Shown one piece after another: positions 27,284 to 38,275 of a stretch of 64,000 nt of DNA; the first letter of the stretch is position 1; every line of letters starts with the position of its first letter. The notes under the pieces are model-generated. The model ran no database searches and was not told the DNA's origin. It worked only from the letters and a program-made list of their open reading frames with translations. The stretch covers positions 124,001 through 188,000 of the forward strand of contig JAUIJE010000012.1 in NCBI GenBank assembly GCA_030431455.1, in the 5' to 3' direction. The DNA is from a bacterium. GTDB lineage: Bacteria > Myxococcota > UBA727 > JAUIJE01. The translations under genes and the position numbers were made by a program.

Positions 27284-28957
27284 TTAGAATGTCGCGGAGA
27301 TGCCCAGGTCTGCATAGGCATTGATCAGGGTCCACGACGGCTGGGCATAGCCGAACAGGCTGGGCAGGGGCACCTCACCCCGGCCTTGCAGCCACACCGA
27401 GAACCAACCCACGCGCTCCTCGAGGGACACGCTCCCCCCCGCGGCCCGGTACACGTTCAGCGATTGGGCCTGGTCGAGGTAGAACGCGCGCGCGGACAGG
27501 GACGCGCCAAACCCGGGACGGAGATAGAACCGGGAGTAGACAAACCGGCCGGGATCGTGGCCGACCCCTTCCTGCCAGCCGAGGAAGGCCCCCATCGCTC
27601 CCCCAAACGCGCGTGGCACACCGATCTCCGGCCCCACCATCGCCCGCAGCGCCCACGCCGGGGTCGCCGCCCCCATCGCGCGCATCGACAGACCGAACCA
27701 GTCCCATTGTTCCCACGCCACCTCGGCGCTGGCGTGGTGGAGCCCGCTCAGCAACGACGGCCAAACCCCGGGACGGTAATCGGAGAAACCCGGCGCGGTG
27801 TAGCGGTAGCCCCCGAGCAAGCGCAGGCCGAACCCGGGCTGGCTTTCGGCCTGCACGTAGCCGAGGTCGACGCCGGGGGTGAACCCGTCGAGGCCGATGC
27901 CCCCGCGGACCCCGGCCGCGGCCCGGATCCAGCGCCCGTAGCGGCCGGAGAGGTGGGCTTCGGCCTCGGTGCGCAGGGACAGGCCGAGGTCGCTGACCAC
28001 CCCCACCCGCCCACGGTGCGACACAAACCAATTGCGTTGGCCGTAGCGCGCGGCCCAGTACGCCCCGCCGGTGAGGTGGTCGAAGCGGGGAAACAACCGG
28101 GTGGGCGAGGGGATGGAGCCGGCGTAGGCGCCCATCTCGAGCAGACCCGAGAACAAGTGAACGCCGGCTTGGGCCCCGTCGAGGAGCGGAACCCCTGGGG
28201 CGATCCAGGGCGTGAAGCGCCCCACCGCGCCGGCCACAAATGTTTCGGGATGGCGGTAGGAAAGTGCGAGCTGATGAACCTCGACGCGGAGATTCTCGCC
28301 TTTGCGGTAGCGGGCGTCGGCGGGCACCAACGCCCCATCGATGTTGGCCTGCACGTGGAGGCGAAGGCCGGGCACGTACAGCTGGGCGCCGTGGATGGCG
28401 AGGGCGAGCCGGGACCGGTGGAACATCCGGCCCTGGCTGAGCCCCTGGCCCGACGAGCGTTGCCACAATGCCACTTCAATGGGGAACGTGACCCCTTCGC
28501 GGAACCGGACCCGGTCGGTGCTGAAGCCGACCTTGTCGTGGGGGGCTTGGGCCAGCGCATCGCGTCCATCGAAGGCCGGGCCGGGGGGCGGGGGCAGCGG
28601 GGCCTGATCGGCAGGATCCGCGGGGGGCCGGTCGACCCGGGCCACGAAGCGCGAGACGTCGTCCGACAGGCGGCCGGTGTAGGTGCACGACGCCAGGTTG
28701 CCCGCGACGTGCTCGATGGTGCACACCCCGCGGCGGCGGCGGCGCGCGTAGAGCCGCACTTTGTCCCCGACCGTGAGCGCGTCGGGCCCGCGCGTGCCTT
28801 CGAGATAGACGCGCTTGTGGGTGACCGAGGAGACCAAACCCTTGATCGTGACCCGTTTGGTCTTGGCGGGGGCGGCTGCGCTGGGCGCTGACCACAGCAG
28901 CGCCGCGCCGAAGGCGACGGGCAGCAGGCAGGGCAGGGCAGGGGGCGAAGCGCGCAT
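27284..28957 (-). CDS. Predicted outer-membrane barrel protein
   Basis: 557 residues. Signal peptide ends SAPSAAAPA; a small SH3/PEGA-like beta segment (VTIKGLVSSVTHKRVYLEG) and a Pro linker follow. The remaining ~400 residues have aromatic, alternating strands (RNWFVSHRGRVGVVSDLGLSLR) and end LGISATF with a terminal Phe, as in transmembrane barrels. No transport family recognised. Divergent from the glycine-rich lipoprotein gene. It contains one copy of the CAATG-N4-TGCA motif near its 3' end. Confidence 0.72.
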   Translation of the reverse strand: MRASPPALPCLLPVAFGAALLWSAPSAAAPAKTKRVTIKGLVSSVTHKRVYLEGTRGPDALTVGDKVRLYARRRRRGVCTIEHVAGNLASCTYTGRLSDDVSRFVARVDRPPADPADQAPLPPPPGPAFDGRDALAQAPHDKVGFSTDRVRFREGVTFPIEVALWQRSSGQGLSQGRMFHRSRLALAIHGAQLYVPGLRLHVQANIDGALVPADARYRKGENLRVEVHQLALSYRHPETFVAGAVGRFTPWIAPGVPLLDGAQAGVHLFSGLLEMGAYAGSIPSPTRLFPRFDHLTGGAYWAARYGQRNWFVSHRGRVGVVSDLGLSLRTEAEAHLSGRYGRWIRAAAGVRGGIGLDGFTPGVDLGYVQAESQPGFGLRLLGGYRYTAPGFSDYRPGVWPSLLSGLHHASAEVAWEQWDWFGLSMRAMGAATPAWALRAMVGPEIGVPRAFGGAMGAFLGWQEGVGHDPGRFVYSRFYLRPGFGASLSARAFYLDQAQSLNVYRAAGGSVSLEERVGWFSVWLQGRGEVPLPSLFGYAQPSWTLINAYADLGISATF

Positions 28958-29079
28958 GGGGCGAGGGATTAAAGAAGCTTTACGCAGGACCCAGCGTCGT
29001 GTGTGCAGGGTGCGGATCTCGGGACAGCCGCCGGTTTGACCTCGACCACGAGCGCGTTGGATGCAGTATGGTGTGGGCA

Positions 29080-30359
29080 ATGTGGAATGCTTGGACCCGG
29101 TTCGGCGTCGTGGTGCTTTTGTGCGCCTCGGCGGCATGTTTGCGCGTGGACGTCACCGGTCTGCGCTGTGATGGAAGCAGCGGGTGCGGCGCCCAGCTCG
29201 AGTGCGTGGCCGGACATTGTGCCGACCCCACGACGCTGACGCCGTGTGACGGCCCCGCCGCGTGCACCGCCCCGACGTCCTGCATCGACGGCTACTGCGT
29301 CGACCAGTCCGGAGACGGGGATGGCGACGGGGATGGGGATGGCGACGGGGATGGCGATGGCGATGGTGATGGAGATGGCGACGGTGACGGTGACGGAGAT
29401 GGCGACGGTGACGGTGACGGGGATGGTGACGGGGATGGTGACGGTGACGGTGACGGTGATGGTGACGGTGACGGTGATCTCGACGCTGGGCTCCCCGACG
29501 TCGTGGTGCTCGACGCGGGTGTGGACGCGGGGGTTGACGCGGGCCTCGACGCTGGCGTGCCCGATGCGGACACCCCGGACGCGGACGCGCCCGATGTCGA
29601 TCCTGGGAACGCTTGCGTGATGGGGGTGTCGACCGTCGTCGACAGCAACAGCCAATGCGACATCCCGGCCGGCGCGACCTCCCTCGAGGTCGAAGTGTGG
29701 GGCGGCGGCGGCGGCGGCGGTGACTCCGGCGGCGATCCCCCCGGCACCGGCGGCGGCGGCGGGTATGCGACCACGCAGATGGCGGTGTCGCCGGGCGACG
29801 AGGTTTCGTTCTACATCGGCGCGCCCGGCCAGGGCGGTGCCTGCGGGGGGGCGGGGGGCAACTCGTTCGTCGGCGCGGGCGGCGCCGGTGGGGGCGGCCC
29901 CGGCCAAGACGGGTCGGGCGCGTTGTCTGGGGGGGTCGGTGGCATGGGCGGGCCGTTCAGCGGCGGCGCCGGCCAAAGCGGCGGCGGAGCCGGCGGCGGC
30001 GAGATGGAAGGCGACGAGCCGGGCGGCGGGGGCGGTGGCGCGTCCGGCGTCCGGGTCGAGGGCACGTTGGTCGCGGTGGCCGGTGGCGGCGGCGGCGGCG
30101 GCGGGGCGCGCCAAGAAGGGGGCGGCGGCACCGGGGGCGCGGGCTGCGGACAACCCGGCGGCAACCGGCCCAGCGTCGCGGACGCGACCGGCGGTGGCGG
30201 TGGCGGCGGGGGCGGCTGCCAAGGCGACAGCGTGGAGGCGGGGAGCGGTCCCGCCCCGGGCAATCCCTTTGACGCGGACGGCGCTGGCATGGGCGGCGAC
30301 AACTCCGGAACCTGTCCCGCGTCCAATGGAACTGCAGGGCGCGTGGTGTACGTGATCCA

Positions 30360-30363
<4 letters not shown>
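29080..30363 (+). CDS. Lipoprotein with (GD)28 stalk and polyglycine ALK-like domain
   Basis: About 427 residues; an ATG four codons upstream (29068) is an alternative start, neither has a clear ribosome site. Lipobox CASAACLR, two small Cys modules, 28 Gly-Asp pairs, a 'VDAG' spacer, then ~240 residues that are about half glycine. Within it are WGGGGGGG, GGNSFVGAGGAGGGG, LVAVAGGGGGGGG and GRVVYVIQ, which is the pattern of glycine-rich domains of ALK/LTK receptors and some bacterial surface proteins, where long glycine helices pack together. The stop overlaps the kinase GTG start. Confidence 0.8.
29311..29478. repeat. 6-bp tandem array coding (Gly-Asp)28
   Basis: 28 uninterrupted GGNGAY units, starting with GGA GAC and ending GGT GAT. 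Codon choice changes from GGG/GGC at the start to GGT at the end. Confidence 0.95.
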
Positions 30364-32309
<1,946 letters not shown>

Positions 32310-32369
32310 GCCCGCAAAAGTCCCCACAGCAGGTTTGTGACCGCGTCCGGAATTCTCTAAGGTCCGCCC

Positions 32370-33086
32370 ATGCCAATGTTTTTCCTCACCGTGTGGTTGG
32401 CCGCGGGCATTCAAAGCAGCCCCGACTACGAGGCGGGGCGGGCCTTTTACCAAGAGCTCGAATACGAACAGGCGCTGTTCCGGTTTCAAAAGCTCTTGCT
32501 CAGCCCCGAGCTCGAGGACGAGGACCGGGCGCAGGTCTCGATGTGGGTGGGCTTGTGCTTCGCCGGCACCGGCGACCTGGTCTCGGCCGAACGCGCGTTT
32601 GTCGACGCCTACGTGACCGACCCCGAGGTGGCGATGCCGCTCGCGGATCCGCCCCCGGCGGTGGCGCGCTTGGCCGAACAGGCCCGCGCGAGCGCGGCCC
32701 AACGCCGGGCGGAACAAAACGCGGCCCCGGCCCCGGCCGACCCTGCGCCCGCCCCTGCACCCGCTCCGGCCCCGGCCCCGGCGGAATCAGACGGGTTTGC
32801 CACGGTGCCGTTGGCCGCGGGCAGCACCATGGCCGCCGCGGGGGTCGTGGTCTTGCTCGGCTCGGCGGTGGCCGCGGGCGTCGGTGCGGTGTTGTTCATC
32901 GAGGCCGCGGCGTTGGCCCAAGACCCGAACAACTTCGCCGGTGACGTGCTCGGCTTGGTCAACCAGTCCAACCAACTGTTGGTCGGGGCCAGCGTGGCGG
33001 GCGTGGCCGGGGCGGTGGTCACCGCCGGCGGCTTGGGCTTGGTCGCGATCGGCGTGTTCGCGCCCGAGATCGTCGCCTTCGAATAG
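32370..33086 (+). CDS. TPR-like secreted/membrane protein
   Basis: 238 residues. A short signal-like N-terminus, a TPR-like helical region (EAGRAFYQELEYEQALFRFQKLLL, AERAFVDAYVTDPEV), an Ala-Pro spacer, and two hydrophobic helices (MAAAGVVVLLGSAVAAGVGA; GASVAGVAGAVVTAGGLGLV). It lies 60 bases after the kinase gene on the same strand and could be in one unit. The exact start (32370 or two codons later) is uncertain. Function unknown. Confidence 0.7.
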   Translation: MPMFFLTVWLAAGIQSSPDYEAGRAFYQELEYEQALFRFQKLLLSPELEDEDRAQVSMWVGLCFAGTGDLVSAERAFVDAYVTDPEVAMPLADPPPAVARLAEQARASAAQRRAEQNAAPAPADPAPAPAPAPAPAPAESDGFATVPLAAGSTMAAAGVVVLLGSAVAAGVGAVLFIEAAALAQDPNNFAGDVLGLVNQSNQLLVGASVAGVAGAVVTAGGLGLVAIGVFAPEIVAFE

Positions 33087-33096
33087 CGGCCACACA

Positions 33097-33114
33097 CCCC
33101 GTCCGTCGACGGGG
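33097..33114. terminator. Hairpin between convergent genes
   Basis: CCCCGTC, loop CGTC, GACGGGG, directly after the TPR protein stop. No T tract. A second GC hairpin (CCCGGC...GCCGGG, 33151-33176) abuts the stop of the 51-heme gene. Together they may act as a two-way terminator. Confidence 0.45.
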
Positions 33115-33176
33115 GCGCACCCTGCCAGGGGGCGCGGCGATGCGTTGCTTCCCGGCTGCGCCTGCGCGTGGCCGGG

Positions 33177-36100
33177 TCAGTTCCCGTTGGGGTGGCAGTT
33201 CAAGCAGTTCGGGTAGTTGCCCGAGATATAGCCAGGCCGGCCAGAGTGTTTGTCGTTCATCTTGTTGACGCTGTGACATTGCTGGCAGGAGATGAGGTCT
33301 TCGTCGAAGTTGGTGGCGAAGTCCTTGGGCGCGGCCCGGACCTGCTCGTGACAGCGCTGGCAGTTTTTGCGGTTGTGTTTGCCCGACGTGATCCGGAACG
33401 GGAGGTGCTGGGTGGGGTCGTCGGTCTGGGCGTCCCCGTGGCACATCTTGCAGTCGTTGGAATCGGCCGACCCCCAGCCGCCGCTCGGCGCGCCCACGAG
33501 GCTGTGCATGTTGCTGATGCTCTCGCCCATGGTCCCCTCGTGGCATTGCCGGCAGCCGTTTTGGGTCCAGTCGTTGCTGTTGAGGTGACACTCCCCGCAG
33601 GTCACGTCCTCGTGCGCGTCGCCTTGGGCGATGGGGAAGATCGGGGTGTGGTCGATGTTCACCGCGGCGTTGCCGTCGGGGTGACAGGACAGACAGGTCT
33701 GGGTCTCGTACACGTACCCGGCAAACCCATTGTGCACCTGGTTCATCTCGTTTTGGGCGTGGCAGTTTGAGCAGCTGCGCTGGTTGAAGTCCGTGGCCCA
33801 GGCTTTATCCGGCCGGGACTGGGCGTGGCACTCGAGGCAGTTTTCGCGGAAGTGGTTGTTGCCGTTGGTGATCAAGAACGGGCCGTGGTCCGCGACCTCG
33901 TCGACCTGGGATTCGGCGTGGCAGCGTTTGCACTGGGTGGAGTTTTGCGCGCCGGGGTTGTTGGCGAACTCGCCCACGTCGCTGTGAATGGCGTTGAGGT
34001 TCTGCATCTCGGTGCCCTCGTGGCACTCGCGGCACGCGACCTGGGCCCGGTTGGTGGTCGAGAGGTGGCAGTCATCGCAGCCAATGCCGTTGTGCACCGC
34101 GGGCGGGGCGAGCGGGAAGTAGGCTTCGTGGTCGATGGTCACCGCGCCGGTGCCGTCCGGGTGGCAGGACAGGCAGGTGTTGGTGTCGTACGCGTAGCCT
34201 GCAATCCCATTGTGGATCTGCCCGGTGGGGGTCTGGGCGTGGCAAGCAAAACAACTCTTCTCGGTGAAGTCGGTGGCCCAGGGTTTGTCCGCCCGTGAGC
34301 TGCTGTGACATTCGAGGCAGTTCTGTTGGTAGTGCTCGTTGGCCGGGGTGGGGGTGATGAGGAACAAGCCGTGGGCGGCCACCGGATCGACCTGCGACTC
34401 GGCGTGGCAGCGTTTGCATTGGTTGCTGTCCTGGAGGGCGGGGTCGTTGACGAACTCGCCCACGTCGCCGTGGATGGCCGGCAGGTTGTCGCCCACCGTG
34501 GTCTCGTGGCACTCGCGGCAGGCCACCACGCTGCGATCGGTGTCGCTCAGGTGGCAGTCGCCGCAGGTGATGTCGGCGTGGGCCGCGGGCGGCTCGAGGG
34601 GGAAGAAGTCCTCGTGGAAGATGTCCACGTCACGGCTGCCGTCGACGTGGCACGAGAGGCAGACCTGGGTGTTGTACTGGTAGCCGGGGATGCCGTTGTG
34701 GAACGGCGTGGTCTCGCCCTGGAGGTGACAGCCGGTGCAGCTCTGGTCGGCGAAGTCGGCGGCCCAGGGTTTGTCGGTGCGCCAAGAGGTGTGGCACTCG
34801 AGACACTCTTGCCCGTGGTGGGGCGCGTCCGGCTCGATGTTGAACGGGCCGTGCAGGGCCACGCTGTCGACCTGGGAATCGGCGTGGCAGCGTTTGCACT
34901 GTCCGGAGTCTTGGGCTGCAGGGGCATTGAGCCATTCGCCCACGTTGATGTGAATGCCGGGGAGATCATCGCCCTGGGGGCCGTTGTGGCATTCCTGGCA
35001 GCCGACCACGGATTGGTCCGTGCTCGAGAGGTGGCATTCCGAACAGCCAACTTCGTTGTGCACCGCGGGCAAGGCCAGGGGGAAGAAGGGCTCGTGGTCG
35101 ATGGTCACGTCCTTGCTGCCGTCGGGGTGACAGGTCAGGCAGGCGTTGTCGGTGTAGGCGTAGCCCGCAATGCCATTGTGGTCGGCGTTGGTCTCATTGG
35201 GCTGGTGGCAGAACAGGCACGTACGCTGTTCGAAGTCGGCGGCCCAGTCCTTGTCCGTGCGTTTGGCCCGGTGACAGTCCAGGCAGTTTTCGCGGTGGTG
35301 CTCGTTGCCGGGGGTGATCAGGAAGGGGCCGTGGGCGCTCACCGCGTCGACCTGCGACTCGGCGTGGCAGGTCTTGCAGTCGGTGGAGGTCAGCGTCGCC
35401 CCCCCATCGCTGAACTCCCCGACGTCGTTGTGGATGCCCGCGAGGTCCTCGTTGCGTTCGACCTCGTGGCATGTGCGGCACGCGTTCTGGCTGGGGTCGG
35501 TGTTGGAGGTGTGGCAGCTGCTGCAGTCGACGCCTTCGTGCTCACTGCCGGGCGCGATGGGGAAAAACGGGGTGTGGTCGAGGTTGACGTCTTTGCTCCC
35601 GTCGGGGTGACAGGACAGGCAGGTGTTGGTCTCGTAGGCGTAGCCGAAGACCCCGCTGTGATCGGCGTTGGTCTCGGTGGCGCCGTGGCAGAAAAAGCAG
35701 CTGCGCTGTTCGAAGTCGGCGGCCCAGTCTTTGTCCGCGCGGCTTTGGGTGTGGCACTCGAGGCAGTTTTCTTTGTTGTGTTCGGAGCCGGGCTGAATCA
35801 AGAACGGTCCGTGATCGGTGATCGCGTCGACCTGCGACTCGGCGTGGCAGCGCTTGCATTGGGTGGAGTCTTGGGCGTCGAACCCGCCGTCTTGGAACTC
35901 GCCGACCTGGGCGTGGATCGCGGGCAGGTCGTCTTCGGTCTCATGGCATTGGCGGCAGGCGTTCTGGGAGGCGTCGGCGCTGTCGAGGTGACACTCCGCG
36001 CAGCCGATCTCGTCGTGTTCGGCCCCCGGGGCGATGGGGAAGTATTGCTCGTGAGCCACATCGGTGACCTTGCGGCCGTCGGGGTGGCAGGTCAGGCAGG

Positions 36101-37412
36101 TGGTGGTCTCGTAGGCGTAGCCAAAGATGCCGTCGTGGGTGTCGGTCATGTCCGGCTGGAGGTGACAGTATTCGCAACTCTTCTGCGAGAAGTCCGCGGC
36201 CCATTCTTTGTCCGGGCGCGCGTCGGTGTGGCAGTCAAGGCAGTTTTCGCGGTTGTGGGGCTCGTCGGGGGCGATGAGGAAGGGCCCGTGATCGCCGACC
36301 CGGTCGACCTGCGACTCGGCGTGGCAGCGTTTGCACTGCACAGAGTCTTGGAACTCCGCGGCGTGGCCGTTGAACTCGCCGACGTCGAGGTGGATGCCGG
36401 GCAGGTCGTCGCCTTCCTCGAGCTCGTGGCACTCGCGGCACCGGGTGACCGAGGGCTCCTCGCCGAGGATGTGGCAGTCGCCGCAGCCGATCTCTTGGTG
36501 GGCGGCGGGGGGCTCGATGGGGAAGTTCGCCTCGTGTTCGATGTAGGTGATCTTGTAGCCGTCGGGGTGGCAGGTGAGGCAAGTCGGCGTGTCATATGCG
36601 TAGCCGACGACGGGGGCGTGCACCGGGTCCATGTCGGGCTGGGTGTGACACAATGCGCATGACTGCTGCGCGAAGTCGGTGGCCCAGGCTTTGTCCGCGC
36701 GCCCGTCGACGTGGCACTCCATGCAGTTGGATTTTTCGTGGGGCACAGGTTGGCCCATCGGGCCCTGGATGAGGAAGGGGCCGTGGTCGGCGATGGCGTC
36801 GACCTGCGACTCCGCGTGGCAGGACTTGCAGTCCGCGCTTTCGATCACCCGGCCCTCGTCGTCGAACTCCCCGACGTCGCCGTGCAGCGCGTCGATGTCG
36901 TGGTCGTCGAGCGCATAGTGGCAACCCGCGCAGTTGTTGCGCCCGTATTGGTTGGGCTCCAGGGCGAGGTGACACTCGCTGCACCCGATGTCGGCGTGCA
37001 CCGCCGGCGGATCGATCGGGAACAGCAGCTCGTGGCCCCCCGGGGGGCCGGCCTCGCCGCGCGGGTGACACTGGTAGCAGGCCACCGCCTCGTACATGTA
37101 GCTCGGGACCGCGCGGTGCTGGGTGTTGGTGTCCTCTTCGTTGTGGTCGTGGCAGGACATACACGTGAAGTCGTTGAACGACGGGGATCCGCCGTGACAC
37201 GCCGCGCAATCCATGCCGCCGTGTGCGCCGTCGACGATCGGGAACAACGGTTCGTGTTGCTCGCGGGTCATGGGCACGCCGAAGCCGTCGCCGTTGGGCT
37301 CGGGGGGGCAGCCGAGGGAGAAGGCCACCAGCGTGAGGAGACCCAACGCCAGCCCCCACCGGGATGTGGCGTTGTGCGGGACCAGCGGACGGTTCGACAG
37401 ACCATTCACCAT
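33177..37412 (-). CDS. 51-heme c-type cytochrome lipoprotein (3 + 8 x 6 hemes)
   Basis: 1411 residues. GGGGGAGG lies 8 bases before the ATG; the signal ends VAFSLGC with lipobox Cys35. I count 51 CxxCH motifs. The first three lie in residues ~65-130, and the other 48 fall into eight successive units of about 157 residues with six hemes each. Each unit follows the same plan: GCxECHL, CRECHE, IHxDVGEF, QCKRCHAESQVD, DHGPFLI, NCLECH, DKxWAxDF, SCxxCH, GYAYxTxxCLxCHPDG, HExFFP. Other His residues in each unit can serve as distal ligands, so bis-His hemes are likely. Such a protein could carry electrons across or beyond the outer membrane. It contains two CAATG-N4-TGCA sites. I found no other domain. 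Confidence 0.95.
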   Translation of the reverse strand: MVNGLSNRPLVPHNATSRWGLALGLLTLVAFSLGCPPEPNGDGFGVPMTREQHEPLFPIVDGAHGGMDCAACHGGSPSFNDFTCMSCHDHNEEDTNTQHRAVPSYMYEAVACYQCHPRGEAGPPGGHELLFPIDPPAVHADIGCSECHLALEPNQYGRNNCAGCHYALDDHDIDALHGDVGEFDDEGRVIESADCKSCHAESQVDAIADHGPFLIQGPMGQPVPHEKSNCMECHVDGRADKAWATDFAQQSCALCHTQPDMDPVHAPVVGYAYDTPTCLTCHPDGYKITYIEHEANFPIEPPAAHQEIGCGDCHILGEEPSVTRCRECHELEEGDDLPGIHLDVGEFNGHAAEFQDSVQCKRCHAESQVDRVGDHGPFLIAPDEPHNRENCLDCHTDARPDKEWAADFSQKSCEYCHLQPDMTDTHDGIFGYAYETTTCLTCHPDGRKVTDVAHEQYFPIAPGAEHDEIGCAECHLDSADASQNACRQCHETEDDLPAIHAQVGEFQDGGFDAQDSTQCKRCHAESQVDAITDHGPFLIQPGSEHNKENCLECHTQSRADKDWAADFEQRSCFFCHGATETNADHSGVFGYAYETNTCLSCHPDGSKDVNLDHTPFFPIAPGSEHEGVDCSSCHTSNTDPSQNACRTCHEVERNEDLAGIHNDVGEFSDGGATLTSTDCKTCHAESQVDAVSAHGPFLITPGNEHHRENCLDCHRAKRTDKDWAADFEQRTCLFCHQPNETNADHNGIAGYAYTDNACLTCHPDGSKDVTIDHEPFFPLALPAVHNEVGCSECHLSSTDQSVVGCQECHNGPQGDDLPGIHINVGEWLNAPAAQDSGQCKRCHADSQVDSVALHGPFNIEPDAPHHGQECLECHTSWRTDKPWAADFADQSCTGCHLQGETTPFHNGIPGYQYNTQVCLSCHVDGSRDVDIFHEDFFPLEPPAAHADITCGDCHLSDTDRSVVACRECHETTVGDNLPAIHGDVGEFVNDPALQDSNQCKRCHAESQVDPVAAHGLFLITPTPANEHYQQNCLECHSSSRADKPWATDFTEKSCFACHAQTPTGQIHNGIAGYAYDTNTCLSCHPDGTGAVTIDHEAYFPLAPPAVHNGIGCDDCHLSTTNRAQVACRECHEGTEMQNLNAIHSDVGEFANNPGAQNSTQCKRCHAESQVDEVADHGPFLITNGNNHFRENCLECHAQSRPDKAWATDFNQRSCSNCHAQNEMNQVHNGFAGYVYETQTCLSCHPDGNAAVNIDHTPIFPIAQGDAHEDVTCGECHLNSNDWTQNGCRQCHEGTMGESISNMHSLVGAPSGGWGSADSNDCKMCHGDAQTDDPTQHLPFRITSGKHNRKNCQRCHEQVRAAPKDFATNFDEDLISCQQCHSVNKMNDKHSGRPGYISGNYPNCLNCHPNGN
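33179..37000. repeat. Eight tandem ~470-bp coding repeats (hexaheme units)
   Basis: The DNA of the 51-heme gene repeats about every 470 bases. The segment coding for QCKRCHAESQVD recurs near 33905, 34390, 34870, 35345, 35830, 36310 and, in altered form, at the ends. Units 2-7 are most alike, and the two outer units are more diverged, as expected for growth by internal duplication. Limits are approximate. Confidence 0.85.
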
Positions 37413-37537
37413 AAAAGGACCTCCCCCTTCGAGAGCCTTACGCACCTACTCTCCCCCTGTGTGCATCCAGGATCCGCGACCGAGACAGGGTCGCATTTCA
37501 CTTTTCCCCACCCGCACCTGGTGGGTAAACAGCCTCC
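37413..37537. promoter_or_regulatory. Divergent promoter region, 51-heme gene / sigma operon
   Basis: 125 bases separate the cytochrome ATG from the sigma-factor GTG. It includes A/T-richer patches (CATTTCACTTTTCC near 37494) and CACCTGGTG at 37526-37534, a small palindrome. No consensus -35/-10 can be named. Sharing this region makes control of the cytochrome by the adjacent ECF sigma plausible but unproven. Confidence 0.4.
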
Positions 37538-38275
37538 GTGACCCCCGCGAAAAAGTCCCCCCACCCACCCGACCCGGCCGCGGACGCCGATCCGCTGGTC
37601 GCGCGGCGGGACTTGCTCGACCGGTTTCGCGCGGGGAACGAGCGCGCCCTCGCCGAGGTGTTCACCCTGTACGTCGATGTCGTCGCCCGCACCCTGCGCC
37701 GCGGGGTCACGGTGCGCGTCGACGGGGCGCCGCTCCGTCTCGGCCCGGACCTCGGGGAGTCCGACGTCGAACAGCTGGTGCAAGAGACCTTTCTTCGGGC
37801 GTTCAAGGAGTCCGCCCGGCTGTCGTACGACGGGCTGCGGCCCTACGGCGCCTACCTGTGCACCATCGCGCGCAACTGCCTGATCGATCTCGGGCGCCGG
37901 CGCTCGGTCGAGCGCCGGGTGTTCGTCGACCGCGACGACCAACACCTGGACGCGCCAGATCAAGGCCCCAGCCCCGCCGAAGCCGCCCACGAGCGGGAGA
38001 TGCACGCCGCGCTGCGCGCCTTTCTCGATGGCCTGGACGAGGCGGATCGCGCGCTTGTCGACGTGCGGTTCGTGCGGGGCGAGAGCCTGCGGGTCGCGGC
38101 CAAGACCCTCGGCACGTCGGTGTTTCGTCTGCGCAAACGCGATGTGCGCATCCGGCGGGCCCTGTTGGCCTTCCTCCGACAACGTGGGCTGATGTCCGAC
38201 GCCACCGTGCACATCGGGGGCAGCGTCCTGGACCGCCGCCACACAGATCCCGAACCGTCACGTAAAAAGAGTTAA
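37538..38275 (+). CDS. ECF-like RNA polymerase sigma factor
   Basis: 245 residues from a GTG. Region 2 is seen in ERALAEVFTLYVDVVARTLRR, DVEQLVQETFLRAFKES and YGAYLCTIARNCLIDLGRRRS; region 4 in LDEADRALVDVRFVRGES followed by the helix-turn-helix LRVAAKTLGTSVFRLRKRDV. It is the first gene of a four-gene unit joined by overlapping stop/start codons (TAATG, ATGA, GTGA). The next gene encodes a one-helix membrane protein, the usual place for an anti-sigma factor. Confidence 0.85.
   Translation: MTPAKKSPHPPDPAADADPLVARRDLLDRFRAGNERALAEVFTLYVDVVARTLRRGVTVRVDGAPLRLGPDLGESDVEQLVQETFLRAFKESARLSYDGLRPYGAYLCTIARNCLIDLGRRRSVERRVFVDRDDQHLDAPDQGPSPAEAAHEREMHAALRAFLDGLDEADRALVDVRFVRGESLRVAAKTLGTSVFRLRKRDVRIRRALLAFLRQRGLMSDATVHIGGSVLDRRHTDPEPSRKKS

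Noticed and set aside
34305-36662. 785-codon plus-strand frame inside the 51-heme gene
   Set aside because: Antisense shadow; its apparent repeats (LRLGVAAFAL) are only the reverse reading of the heme repeats.
33177-37000. Regular repeats that could suggest a CRISPR array
   Set aside because: Units are ~470 bases and all coding; no short repeats with unique spacers and no cas genes.
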